DNA from: a bacterium
GTDB lineage: Bacteria > Planctomycetota > JAFGQW01
Length of the DNA: 64,000 bases
Assembly (NCBI GenBank): GCA_030426805.1
Contig: JAUHXU010000002.1
Span: 930,001-994,000 of the forward strand
Direction of reading: 5' to 3'
The notes beneath the pieces are model-generated. The model was given only the letters and a program-made list of their open reading frames with translations, made no database searches and had not been told where the DNA came from. The translations under genes and the position numbers were made by a program. How positions within the stretch are numbered: the stretch's first letter is position 1; every line of letters starts with the position of its first letter. This document shows positions 30,938 through 39,156 of this stretch, piece by piece.

Positions 30938-33874
30938 CTAGTCGCCGAAGCGGAGGTGGACGGCGTTGGTCAGTTCGACGCCCGAGTGGGGCGAGGGCGT
31001 CATGTGCGCTTGCACCGTCGCGGTGAGCCCCTTCAACGCGGTGGCGTTCGGTAGGTGGAACGCGAGCGTCGCGCTGCCGGTGCCGTCGACTCGCATCGTC
31101 GCGATGCGAGTGATCCCGACGGGGTTGACGTAGCTGAACGCGCCGGGCGCGATCGCGTAGGGCTGCGCGAATCCCCAGTTGAACCAGACCGTGGCGATCG
31201 ACCCCGGGAACGCGTTGGCGATCGTGATCCGAACGGCGCGGCCGACGATCGGATCCGTCACGGCGAGTTCCGGCGCGTTGCCGGCGGGGTTCGAGCCGGC
31301 GCCGACGCGTCGAGCGGACGCGGACTCGTCGAGGATCCACAACTCCGCGTGGTTGGTCGGTTCGTACGCGCGCGTGAACACCCGACCGCCACTGACGACC
31401 GGCGGCGTCGGTCCGGAGGGGGACGTGCCCGGGTTGAGGTCGAGGCCGGTCATCGTCGTGCCGTCGGTGCGGAAGGGCTCGACGTCCGCCGGCCCCTGCG
31501 CGACGAACCACGACCGGCGACTCCCGGCCGGGGTCGCGCCGACTCGCACCGTGAACGAGCCGCTCGGCATCGTCGGCGTCGGGATCACGACAGGGCCAGC
31601 CGATGCGTCCACGACGGTCACCGAACGCCCCCCGTTGTGGGCGACGAACAGCTTGTCGCCCGCGGCCGGCGAAGCCGTCACCACGTCGGAGGTCGAGGCG
31701 ACGACGCGCGTACCGGTTCTCGTGCCGTCGGTGGTCCAGAAATTGTGCACGATCGCCGGTGTGAACGTCACCAGTCGAAAGAACAGCCGGGTGCCGGAGC
31801 GAATGAACGCGACGTTCTGCGGTCCACGGAGCGGGCCGGGCGTCAGCACCGCGGTATCGCGGAGGACCCTGGTGCCGGCGGTCGTGCCGTCCGTGACGCG
31901 CGGCTCGGTGCCGACGAGCCCGTCGGTTGCGAAGAAGTAGACGCGGCCGCGCCAGACGGTGAGTTGCTCGGGGTGGCTCGAGCCGGGACCCGGTTCGATG
32001 TCCGCGAGCAGCGTGGTGCCCGCAGCGGTCCCGTCGGTGATCCACAACTCGCGACCGCTTACGCGGTCGTCCGCGGTGAAGAGCAAGCGCGAGCCGAAGC
32101 GGGTCAGTTCCAGTGGCTGGGCGCCGCCGGGGCCCGGCACGATGTCGCGCACGAGGCGCGTGCCGGCCGGCGTGCCGTCGCTGAACCACAACTCGACGCC
32201 GTTCACCGGGTCTCCGTAGACCGTGAAGTAGAGGTCGCGGTCGAACGCGGTGAGGTGCGCACACGACATCGGCTTGGCGAAGGTGCGGACGAGCCGGGTG
32301 CCCGTGATCGTTCCGTCGGTCACCCACAGCTCATGGCCGGCGTTGACGAAAAAGAGACGGTTGCGTGCGACCGTCAGGCGCGACGGGTCGGCGCTCTCGG
32401 CACCGGGTGCGATGTCGGTGAGGCGGCGCGTGCCGTTGGGCGTTCCGTCGCTTCGCCACAACTCGTCACCGTGGATGCCGTCGCTCCCGACGAACAACAG
32501 CGTGCCGTTGAAGTCCGTCAGGTGGCGGGCGCCGGAGCCGCGAGTGCCGGGCAGGCTCGTCGGGTCGATGTCGACGAGCAGGGTCGTGCCCGCCGTCGTG
32601 CCGTCGCTCGTCCACGGCTCGCGGCCGACGATCCCGTCATCGACGGCGAGGACGAGCTTGCGTCTCCCCGCGACGAGTTCGAGCACGCCCGGAGCGTTGG
32701 CCGGGAACGACCGGAGCATCCGGGTGCCGGCGACCGTGCCGTCGGTCACGAAGAGTGCGCGGGAGTCCTTCGTCGTCTCCGCGGTGAAGTAGATCTGGCC
32801 GCTGTAATGGACCGGCGACTGCGGGTAGCTCGGCGTGGGGCCCGGGCGAACATCGGTGAGCCGGGTGATCACGCCGGATGCATCCAGGCGGTGGAGTTCG
32901 TCGCCGGCAATACCGTCGCGGGCGCTGAAGAAAAGCCCGAGCGGGGTCGCGGTGAGGTGCCCGACGCCCGTCGGCGCATTCGCGACCGGCGCGGTCCCGG
33001 TATCGGTGCCGTCGCTCGACCATAGCGTCGGCCCCGACAGGTCGCGCGCGGCGAAGTAGACGCGGCCGTTCCACGGGACGAACGCGTCGATTGCACCGGG
33101 CTGCGACGTGTAGCTCGCGAGTGGCGCGATCTGTGAGCCGTTGCCGCGGTAGATCGTGTATCGCGTGCCGACGACAAACGCGACCAGGAAGCCGCTGTTC
33201 GCGCCGAGCGAGACGAACGCGGCCGGGCCTCCGGCCAGCCGGGGGACGAGGTTCGTGACCCGTGTCGTGCCGGCGCTCGTGCCGTCGGTGACCCACAACT
33301 CGCTGTCGAGTGCGCTGTCCGTGGCGGCGAGGTAGGCCTTGCCGAGGTGAGTGCCGAGGACGCGCGGGCGACCCGAGCCTCCGGGCGCGAAGTCGTGCAC
33401 CCGGTAGGTGCCGCTCGCCGTGCCGTCGGTGCGCCACAGTTCGCGATCGTTCGACGGTCCGCCCTCGAACAAGACGGTCGAGCCGACGACGAAAAACTGC
33501 GCGCCGTAGAGCGCTGCGGCGATCTGGGTCGTCCCGGCCGGCGTCCCGTCGGTGATCCACAGGTCACCGCTCGACGCACTGATCAGCAGCCGAGCGCCGA
33601 ATGGCGTGATCGCCGTGGGGCCGACGCCCGCCGCGCCCGGGATGATGTCGAGCACGGTCGTCATCGCGCGCGTGCCGTCGGTGCGAAACACCTCCGTGCC
33701 CGCGTTGGGTGAAGTGGCGACGAACCCGACGAAGGCGCTCGTCGCGACGAGTCCCGCGGCGCCGCTGCCCCGACCGTTGAACGGCGTCGTGTTCAGGTCG
33801 GTCAACAGGCGGGGCGTCTGGGCGACGACGGTCGACGAGACGAACACGATTGCGATCAGCGCTCGCAACGACAT
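30938..33874 (-). CDS. Secreted ELWxxDGTxxGT-repeat protein
   Basis: 978 residues from the ATG at 33874, which has the strong ribosome-binding site GGAGGAGGT 7 nt upstream and a signal peptide (LRALIAIVFVSSTVVAQ). The mature protein holds about 13 copies of the ELWxxDGTxxGT motif spaced about 45-55 residues apart (ELWRTDGTASGT, ELWVTDGTSAGT, ELWFSDGTPAGT, ELWITDGTAAGT and others), each with a following FxSR/RVYF strand. This gives a large beta-propeller-like array known from secreted proteins of Planctomycetota, Bacteroidota and Myxococcota. The final about 100 residues (GSATLAFHLPNATALKGLTATVQAHM) are the same C-terminal domain as in three neighbouring secreted proteins. Function unknown; probably extracellular. 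Confidence 0.88.
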   Translation of the reverse strand: MSLRALIAIVFVSSTVVAQTPRLLTDLNTTPFNGRGSGAAGLVATSAFVGFVATSPNAGTEVFRTDGTRAMTTVLDIIPGAAGVGPTAITPFGARLLISASSGDLWITDGTPAGTTQIAAALYGAQFFVVGSTVLFEGGPSNDRELWRTDGTASGTYRVHDFAPGGSGRPRVLGTHLGKAYLAATDSALDSELWVTDGTSAGTTRVTNLVPRLAGGPAAFVSLGANSGFLVAFVVGTRYTIYRGNGSQIAPLASYTSQPGAIDAFVPWNGRVYFAARDLSGPTLWSSDGTDTGTAPVANAPTGVGHLTATPLGLFFSARDGIAGDELHRLDASGVITRLTDVRPGPTPSYPQSPVHYSGQIYFTAETTKDSRALFVTDGTVAGTRMLRSFPANAPGVLELVAGRRKLVLAVDDGIVGREPWTSDGTTAGTTLLVDIDPTSLPGTRGSGARHLTDFNGTLLFVGSDGIHGDELWRSDGTPNGTRRLTDIAPGAESADPSRLTVARNRLFFVNAGHELWVTDGTITGTRLVRTFAKPMSCAHLTAFDRDLYFTVYGDPVNGVELWFSDGTPAGTRLVRDIVPGPGGAQPLELTRFGSRLLFTADDRVSGRELWITDGTAAGTTLLADIEPGPGSSHPEQLTVWRGRVYFFATDGLVGTEPRVTDGTTAGTRVLRDTAVLTPGPLRGPQNVAFIRSGTRLFFRLVTFTPAIVHNFWTTDGTRTGTRVVASTSDVVTASPAAGDKLFVAHNGGRSVTVVDASAGPVVIPTPTMPSGSFTVRVGATPAGSRRSWFVAQGPADVEPFRTDGTTMTGLDLNPGTSPSGPTPPVVSGGRVFTRAYEPTNHAELWILDESASARRVGAGSNPAGNAPELAVTDPIVGRAVRITIANAFPGSIATVWFNWGFAQPYAIAPGAFSYVNPVGITRIATMRVDGTGSATLAFHLPNATALKGLTATVQAHMTPSPHSGVELTNAVHLRFGD

Positions 33875-33969
33875 GGCTACCTCCTCCGGAAGCTCCTCGA
33901 GTCGTGACCTGTTGGCATCAGACGACGGGCGGCCCCCGAACTTCCTGTCCCCCGGTATCATTCCCGAGC

Positions 33970-34003
33970 CGGCACCGACCGCGAAGGTAGGTTCTCGGTG
34001 CCG
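33970..34003. promoter_or_regulatory. Inverted repeat upstream of the ELWxxDGT gene
   Basis: CGGCACCGA (33970-33978) is inverted as TCGGTGCCG (33995-34003) with a 16-nt loop, 96 nt before the minus-strand start at 33874. It could be an operator or leader hairpin. Otherwise the 275-nt space 33875-34149 contains only the partial palindromic element. Confidence 0.35.
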
Positions 34004-34087
34004 AGCGCCCGAGCGACCGGCGTGGTATCCTGCTGTCGGCCACGCAGGAACTCATGCCGCGCTGAACGTGCGACGATCGCCGAACGC

Positions 34088-34123
34088 CTTGTCGCGCGAA
34101 TCTGTCCCGTTTGACGGACAGAA
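34088..34123. repeat. Partial copy of the dispersed palindromic element (copy 4)
   Basis: The pre-arm CTTGTCGCGCGAAT and one hairpin (TCTGTCC-CGTTTGAC-GGACAGA) match the first part of copy 3 (CTTGTCCCGCGGAT then TTGTCCC...GGGACAG). The central and right hairpins are missing. It lies 27-62 nt past the stop of the minus-strand gene at 34150. Confidence 0.75.
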
Positions 34124-34149
34124 CTCGGATGCCAAGTGCGGAGCTTCGG

Positions 34150-35814
34150 TCAGTTCGCGCGAATGGTGTCCGTCATCGAACCGAGGCCACCCACCCGGCT
34201 GACGATGGCGGCCGCCCACATCCTGCCGAGCGAGAAACCCGGAGGGATCGGCAGGGGGGTGGTGGTCGCGCTCCCGTTCGTGATCGGGCCGGTAATGACG
34301 ATCGGCCCGAGACTCAGCGCCGCGAACAGGAACGGATCGGGGTCGATCAGGAGCCGCCGACCGCCCGGCAGCGGAAGGCCGCCCGACGCGGTGCCCGGCC
34401 CCGTCAGGCTGAATCCGACGACCGCCGCGGCGCCCTCGTCCGATGCCTCGCAGCCGTCGATGCGATACGACACCGACTGGCCGGGCGCGTAGGTTCCGAC
34501 GCGCGTGAGCCACGGCTGATGCAGCGAGTTGACGTGCCAGCCGGTGAACGAGGGACCGGCCGCAGTCACCCCGCCTTCGCCGTTGTGTGCGAGCGCGATC
34601 GGCCGCGCGGAGATCACGAGCATGTTGCCCGTGAAGATCGGTTGTTCGCCCGACCACGTCGCACCGCCGTCACGCGACACCGCCGCGACGGCGACGTCAT
34701 TGGGTTGGCTCGCCCACTCGTCGATCCATGCGACGACGCTGCGTTCCCCGGCGAGGGCGCACACCGGCCAGAGCATCGGATACCCGCTCGTCGCCGGCCG
34801 CTGGTTCAACCGCACCGCGGTGAACGTTTGGCCGCCGTCGGTCGACGTCGACGCATAGACGTCGATCCTGCTCGGCACACTCCTCGGCGCCTGCGAGTAG
34901 GCGACGAGAATGCGCCCGGCAGAGGCCGCGAGGTCGATGGTGGCTCCGGTACTACCGGTCCCCTGAGAAACCGACACGCTCGCACGGCGGGGCCCGCTCC
35001 ACGTCGTGCCGTCGTCGGACGAGACCGACACCCAGGCGTCCGAGTTCGACTGCCCCCGCACCCACGCCGCGATCAGCGTTCCACGGTCGCGCACGAGGCG
35101 GGGCGTGCCGAGGGCGTGCGTGCCCGGCGGGTCGAGTCGCGTCGTCGACCACGTCGCTCCGCCGTCCAGCGAGCGCCAAAAGAAGAGTTGGTCCCCATTG
35201 CCGACTTGACGTCGGTCGAGGCAAAACAAGCGACCACTATCCGCGACGAACGTGTCTTGAGGGATCCAATTCGGGATCACGAGCGGCGTGGGACGCCACG
35301 TCACGCCGCGGTCGGCCGAGTGTTGGAGGAGTGACTTGCCGTCCTCGCCCCAGAACACCCAGACGTCGTTTCCGTCGAACGCGATGGCCGGCGGGTTGTC
35401 CACGTCCTTCACGTTCGGGGTGTGCAGTGTCGTGCGCTGGAATGACTGGCCACCGTCCTGCGAGACCTCGACGTAGAAGCTGTCGGGTTGCTTGGGGGTG
35501 CTGCCGTGTCCGCCGCCGGGGCCGAGCAACTGAACGGCGATCACGACGGATCGGCCGTTCGCGGCGATGTCACGCCATCCGTTCATCGGCGCAACGGCAC
35601 GAAGGCTGCTCCACGTGCGGCCGCCGTCGGACGATGCGGCGAACCCGGTACCCGAGACGTTTGCATGGTGCAGGCAGAGCAGGTAGCGATGGTTGCCCGA
35701 TGCCTCGACCTCGCACGTAAAACCGGCCGCGATGCCGGCGTACAGATGCTCGCCGTGCCACTGGGCGACCGCAGGCATCGCAAGGCTGAGGAGGATCGCT
35801 GCAAATCGTTTCAT
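34150..35814 (-). CDS. Secreted BNR/Asp-box (sialidase-fold-like) propeller protein
   Basis: 554 residues. Signal peptide MKRFAAILLSLAMPAVAQ; GGAG precedes the start by 7 nt. Seven Asp-box motifs SxDxGxTW/F are visible: SSDGGRTW, SQDGGQSF, SADRGVTW, SLDGGATW, SSDDGTTW, STDGGQTF and SRDGGATW. They define a six- or seven-bladed propeller as in sialidases and Vps10-type proteins. I do not see the catalytic arginine triad or Tyr/Glu pair that would make it a true sialidase, so binding or scaffolding is as likely. The C-terminal about 110 residues (GFSLTGPGTASGGLPLPGGRRLLIDPDPF ...; key LPLPGGRRLLIDPDP) are the shared sandwich domain. Confidence 0.85.
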   Translation of the reverse strand: MKRFAAILLSLAMPAVAQWHGEHLYAGIAAGFTCEVEASGNHRYLLCLHHANVSGTGFAASSDGGRTWSSLRAVAPMNGWRDIAANGRSVVIAVQLLGPGGGHGSTPKQPDSFYVEVSQDGGQSFQRTTLHTPNVKDVDNPPAIAFDGNDVWVFWGEDGKSLLQHSADRGVTWRPTPLVIPNWIPQDTFVADSGRLFCLDRRQVGNGDQLFFWRSLDGGATWSTTRLDPPGTHALGTPRLVRDRGTLIAAWVRGQSNSDAWVSVSSDDGTTWSGPRRASVSVSQGTGSTGATIDLAASAGRILVAYSQAPRSVPSRIDVYASTSTDGGQTFTAVRLNQRPATSGYPMLWPVCALAGERSVVAWIDEWASQPNDVAVAAVSRDGGATWSGEQPIFTGNMLVISARPIALAHNGEGGVTAAGPSFTGWHVNSLHQPWLTRVGTYAPGQSVSYRIDGCEASDEGAAAVVGFSLTGPGTASGGLPLPGGRRLLIDPDPFLFAALSLGPIVITGPITNGSATTTPLPIPPGFSLGRMWAAAIVSRVGGLGSMTDTIRAN

Positions 35815-36035
35815 ACCCCGACTCCGCTCGCGTGTCGATTTCGGCCCGCAACGAGCATATCACGGCCGCCTGTGGCCCGCATCGTCTGGCCGTGCATTCG
35901 ACCGTGTCCGGACGGTCCGATCGCGTCTTCGGCGCGTGTCCCGTTCGGAGGACGGGTTTGTGGGCGAGGTGCAAGAGGCCCCGTGATAAGGTCTGGAGCA
36001 AGACGCGGTCGTTCGTGGCGAAGCGGAGGTTTTCG

Positions 36036-37265
36036 ATGAAGCACACAGTGATGGCGCCCACGGTGGGCCTGGCTCTCCTTGCGACGACGGCGATCGCCTC
36101 GTCGCAGGACGACGAGGCCGTGCTCGCGACGAGCGGGGACTCGGTCGAGATTTCGTTCACGACGTGGGCGCCGAGCGGTGACGCCGTCGCCTTCGTCGAC
36201 AAGCGCGGCAAGTACTACCACGTCGTCGTCAACGGCGTGGCGGGGCCGAAGCTCGAGCACGCGGACTGGCCGGTCTTCAGTGAGACGGGCAAGCACATCG
36301 CGTATCGCGCCCGCGAAGGCGATCCCGGCAACTACCGCTGGTTCATCATGCACGACGGAGAGCGGCAGCCGTCGTATTCGTGGGTGAGCGAGCCGGCGAT
36401 CAGCCACGACGGCTCGATGGTTGCCTATTGGGCGACCGAGAACGGCGGGGCGCCGTCCGGTGGGCTCCACGCTTCCGGCGACTACTTCGTCGTCTACGGA
36501 AAGAAGAAAGGGCCGGAGTACTCGGGGCAATCGATCTCCGGTACACCCCCGGTGATCAGCCCCGACGGGAAGAAGGTCGCCTACGCCGCACCGGAGAAGC
36601 TCGGCCAGTGGCACGTCGTGATCAACAAGAAACCGAGCCGCAAATCGTTCTCGATCGTCGGCCGAGTCGGCTTCAGTCGCGATGGCAAGTACTACGGGTA
36701 TCCGGCGGTGGTCAAGGACCTCAAGTGGGCAATTGTCGATCCGCGCGGCAAGGCGGGTCCGCTGTTCGACGGGGTGAGTGCGCCGGTATTCGGCAAGGGG
36801 CGGAAGTACGCGTTCATCGCGCGGGAAAACGGCGCGACGTTCGTCGTGATGGGAAAGAAGCGCTACACCGGCGACTACGTGACGGTGGGGCACCTCGCGG
36901 TGAGTCCGAACGGAAAGCGCGTCGCGTTCGCGGCGAACCGGGGCGGCAAGGACCCGTTACCCGGTGCGAGCTTGCCGCTGCGTGGGAGCTTCGTCGAGGG
37001 CGGCGAGTGGGTCGTGGTCGTGGACGGAGACGTCGTCGGTCGCGGCGATCAGGTCTCGGGCGTCACGTTCTGCCCCCGCTCGCGGCACGTCGCATACGCC
37101 GTCGAGGTCGGAGGTGAATCGCGCGTGATCTGCGGGAAGAAGCAGAGTGCGCACTACTCCCGGGTGAGCGACCCGGTCTTCTCGGCGGACGGAAAGCACG
37201 TCGGCTTCGGTGCGTCCCGCGACGGCAAACTCCTCTGGGTGCGCATGAGCCTGGACGACGCCTAG
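36036..37265 (+). CDS. Secreted PD40/WD40-like beta-propeller protein
   Basis: 409 residues from the ATG at 36036, with GGAGGT 5 nt upstream and a signal peptide (VMAPTVGLALLATTAIASSQ). The mature part contains repeated TolB/PD40-like blades: TTWAPSGDAVAFVDKRGKYY, PVFSETGKHIAYRAREG, PVISPDGKKVAYAAPE, LAVSPNGKRVAFAANRGG, PVFSADGKHVGFGASRDG. The S-x-DGKxVAFxA pattern typifies periplasmic propellers such as TolB. Unlike neighbouring secreted genes it lacks the shared C-terminal domain. Its Lys content is higher than its neighbours'. It is followed at once by palindromic element copy 3. Confidence 0.85.
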   Translation: MKHTVMAPTVGLALLATTAIASSQDDEAVLATSGDSVEISFTTWAPSGDAVAFVDKRGKYYHVVVNGVAGPKLEHADWPVFSETGKHIAYRAREGDPGNYRWFIMHDGERQPSYSWVSEPAISHDGSMVAYWATENGGAPSGGLHASGDYFVVYGKKKGPEYSGQSISGTPPVISPDGKKVAYAAPEKLGQWHVVINKKPSRKSFSIVGRVGFSRDGKYYGYPAVVKDLKWAIVDPRGKAGPLFDGVSAPVFGKGRKYAFIARENGATFVVMGKKRYTGDYVTVGHLAVSPNGKRVAFAANRGGKDPLPGASLPLRGSFVEGGEWVVVVDGDVVGRGDQVSGVTFCPRSRHVAYAVEVGGESRVICGKKQSAHYSRVSDPVFSADGKHVGFGASRDGKLLWVRMSLDDA

Positions 37266-37270
37266 TTCCG

Positions 37271-37356
37271 CTTGTCCCGCGGATTTGTCCCTCAACCGGG
37301 ACAGATTCGCGTTTGAAGCGCTTCAAACGCAGAAGTGTCCCGTTTGAGGGACAAAT
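37271..37356. repeat. Dispersed three-hairpin palindromic element, copy 3
   Basis: Pre-arm CTTGTCCCGCGGA, then a palindrome centred at 37319.5: TTTGTCCCTCAACCGGGACA, GCGTTTGAAGCGCTTCAAACGC and TGTCCCGTTTGAGGGACAAA. Positions 37283 and 37356 pair at the ends. It starts 6 nt after the propeller gene's stop and ends 43 nt before the next plus-strand gene. Confidence 0.92.
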
Positions 37357-37398
37357 CTCGAGGTCAGCCGCGGAGTCCCCATTGAAGAGAACCCCACG

Positions 37399-38715
37399 AT
37401 GAGTCGGATCCACCCCCTCCGTGTCACGGTCTGTGGCGCGCTGTGCTGCGCATGGGTGTGCTTCACGGGCTCGGCGCGCAACGCGAACGCGCAGGATCGA
37501 TTCGCGATCCTCGGAATGGTCAACCCGACGACCACGGGCGTATTGACGATTACGTCGAACGGCAAGGTCGCGAATACGATTGCGGCCTTCCCGACCGGCA
37601 CGGTTCCGTTGATGGCCGCGCCGGCCGGCGACAACGAGACGTTCTACGTGGTCTCCCACACGTTTCGCAATCCCGCGTTGCACACGTTATGGCAGACGCG
37701 CGCCACGGGCGGTCTACGACAACTGCTCCAGGTCGCCGTGAGCGTCTCGTGGATCGTCCCGGACGGGGCCGGTGGGCTGTATGTCGGGTTGAGCAGGCCT
37801 GGCTCGTCCATCGTCGTTCAGATCAACGGGACGGCCTCCGTAGGGAGCGCGACGTTGCCCGCCGGATTCGCGCCGGACGCGATCGGGATGGACCCGGCCA
37901 ACGGCCAACTGTTCTTTCGCACGCCTCAGAACGGCAGTTACCTATATGGGCATCTCGATCCGAAGACCGGCACGACGCAGACGTTTCCGAGTCAGGCCAA
38001 CGGGCTGTTCAGCGCGACACGTCAACTGGTATACGACCGCCGAAACGGCGGTTCGTTCGTCGAGGCCCTGCAGTCCACCACTGGTGCGGCGTCGCTGTTC
38101 CTCGTCGCGCGGGGCGGGCCGATCGCGGTGTTTGCGCAAGGGCCTGCATTCGGATACGTCCGGGCGATTGCTCGCGCAGGGGACCGGAGCTGGCCGATCG
38201 TGTATCACGGCCTCTCGCTCGTGCCGGGGCACGACCCGCGGATCTTTCGCGTGGATACGAATGGCCGTGCGTCACCCCCATACCGGATCCACGCGTCGGT
38301 GCTCTCCTGGTCGCCGATGCTCCGCGTGGGCGGTGCGGCGCTGACCGAGCGGCTTGTGAACCAACCGAATGACCGTGACCTGCGGATCCGTCTTCCCGTC
38401 GAGGCCGGCCGGCGGTATGCGATCGCCTTGTCGGCGAGCGGGCCGGGCCCCGGACCGCGCCTTGCAGACGGTCGCGAGGTCCCGTTGACGCTCGACGCGT
38501 TCGTGCCTGTCTCGCTCGCGGGCATCCCCGGCGTGCTGCGGGGATGCGTCGGGACGCTCGACGCACAGGGCGAGGGGGTGATCGAGATCCGTGCGAACCG
38601 CTTCGCCCGCTCGGTCGCCGGAGCCACGCTGTGGGCTGCCGGGGTGGTGTTCGATCCAGCCGCGTCCGCCGGTGTCGCCGAAGTCGTCGGGCCGGCGCGC
38701 GTCTCGCTACGGTGA
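37399..38715 (+). CDS. Secreted propeller-like protein with shared C-terminal sandwich domain
   Basis: 438 residues. The signal sequence is unusual in holding several cysteines (VTVCGALCCAWVCFTGSARNANAQ), with cleavage probably near residue 32. The middle (about 40-320) has repeated strands with NHL-like character (GGLYVGLSRPGSSIVVQING; GYVRAIARAGDRSWPIVYH). The last about 110 residues, starting YAIALSASGPGPGPRLADGREVPL and containing GCVGTLDAQGEGVIEIRA, correspond to the C-terminal domain of the proteins at 26654, 30938 and 34150. It converges with ruvX with 20 nt between stops. Function unknown. Confidence 0.75.
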   Translation: MSRIHPLRVTVCGALCCAWVCFTGSARNANAQDRFAILGMVNPTTTGVLTITSNGKVANTIAAFPTGTVPLMAAPAGDNETFYVVSHTFRNPALHTLWQTRATGGLRQLLQVAVSVSWIVPDGAGGLYVGLSRPGSSIVVQINGTASVGSATLPAGFAPDAIGMDPANGQLFFRTPQNGSYLYGHLDPKTGTTQTFPSQANGLFSATRQLVYDRRNGGSFVEALQSTTGAASLFLVARGGPIAVFAQGPAFGYVRAIARAGDRSWPIVYHGLSLVPGHDPRIFRVDTNGRASPPYRIHASVLSWSPMLRVGGAALTERLVNQPNDRDLRIRLPVEAGRRYAIALSASGPGPGPRLADGREVPLTLDAFVPVSLAGIPGVLRGCVGTLDAQGEGVIEIRANRFARSVAGATLWAAGVVFDPAASAGVAEVVGPARVSLR

Positions 38716-38716
38716 G

Positions 38717-38738
38717 GTGAGCGCGAATCGCGGGCTCA
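38717..38738. terminator. Convergent-gene hairpin
   Basis: TGAGCGCG and CGCGGGCTCA (38718-38738) form a short imperfect stem around AAT, between the stops of the propeller gene and ruvX. No long U-run is present. Confidence 0.35.
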
Positions 38739-39152
38739 GGCGTCGTCGAGGTGTTCTTGGAGGACGATGCTCGCGGCGACCAGGTTGACGGCGGTCTTGT
38801 CGGCTGCGTCGCGGTGTCGGCCCTGGGCGCGAAGGCGGGAGGCGGCGTCGGCGGAGGTGAGGCGCTCGTCGCGCAGGGCGACGTCGACCGGCGCGACCGC
38901 ATCGCGCAGCCGCTCGACGAACGCGCGGACCGACGCGGCGCGCGGTCCCTCGGTGCCGTCCATGTTGAGCGGCAAGCCGACGACGATCGCCGCAACCTCG
39001 AGCGCGGCGGCCTCGGCGGCGACCGCGGCGACCATCTCGTCCTCCGACCCGGCGCGCACCTCGACGTGCGGCTTCGCGATCATGCCGAGCGGATCGCTCA
39101 CCGCGAGGCCGGTGCGGCGCTCGCCGTGGTCGACACCGAGGACGCGGGCCAC
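38736..39152 (-). CDS. ruvX: Putative pre-16S rRNA nuclease / Holliday-junction-resolvase-like protein RuvX (YqgF)
   Basis: 138 residues from a GTG at 39152, 4 nt after the manC stop; this start gives the standard N-terminus VARVLGVDHGERRTGLAVSD. Family motifs are present in order: the RNase H-fold first Asp (GVDHGERRTG), VVGLPLNMDGTEGPRA, DERLTS (catalytic acidic) and the C-terminal DKTAVNLVAASIVLQEHLDD with the last conserved Asp. Length is typical (135-150). RuvX processes the 5' end of pre-16S rRNA in E. coli. It is the last gene of the long minus-strand operon. Confidence 0.92.
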   Translation of the reverse strand: MARVLGVDHGERRTGLAVSDPLGMIAKPHVEVRAGSEDEMVAAVAAEAAALEVAAIVVGLPLNMDGTEGPRAASVRAFVERLRDAVAPVDVALRDERLTSADAASRLRAQGRHRDAADKTAVNLVAASIVLQEHLDDA

Positions 39153-39156
39153 CGGA

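Noticed and set aside
34024..34031. GGTATCCT on the plus strand, identical to the -10 used at 14504
   Set aside because: The only nearby ATG (34051) opens a three-codon frame; no gene follows, so it is probably chance or an RNA I cannot support.
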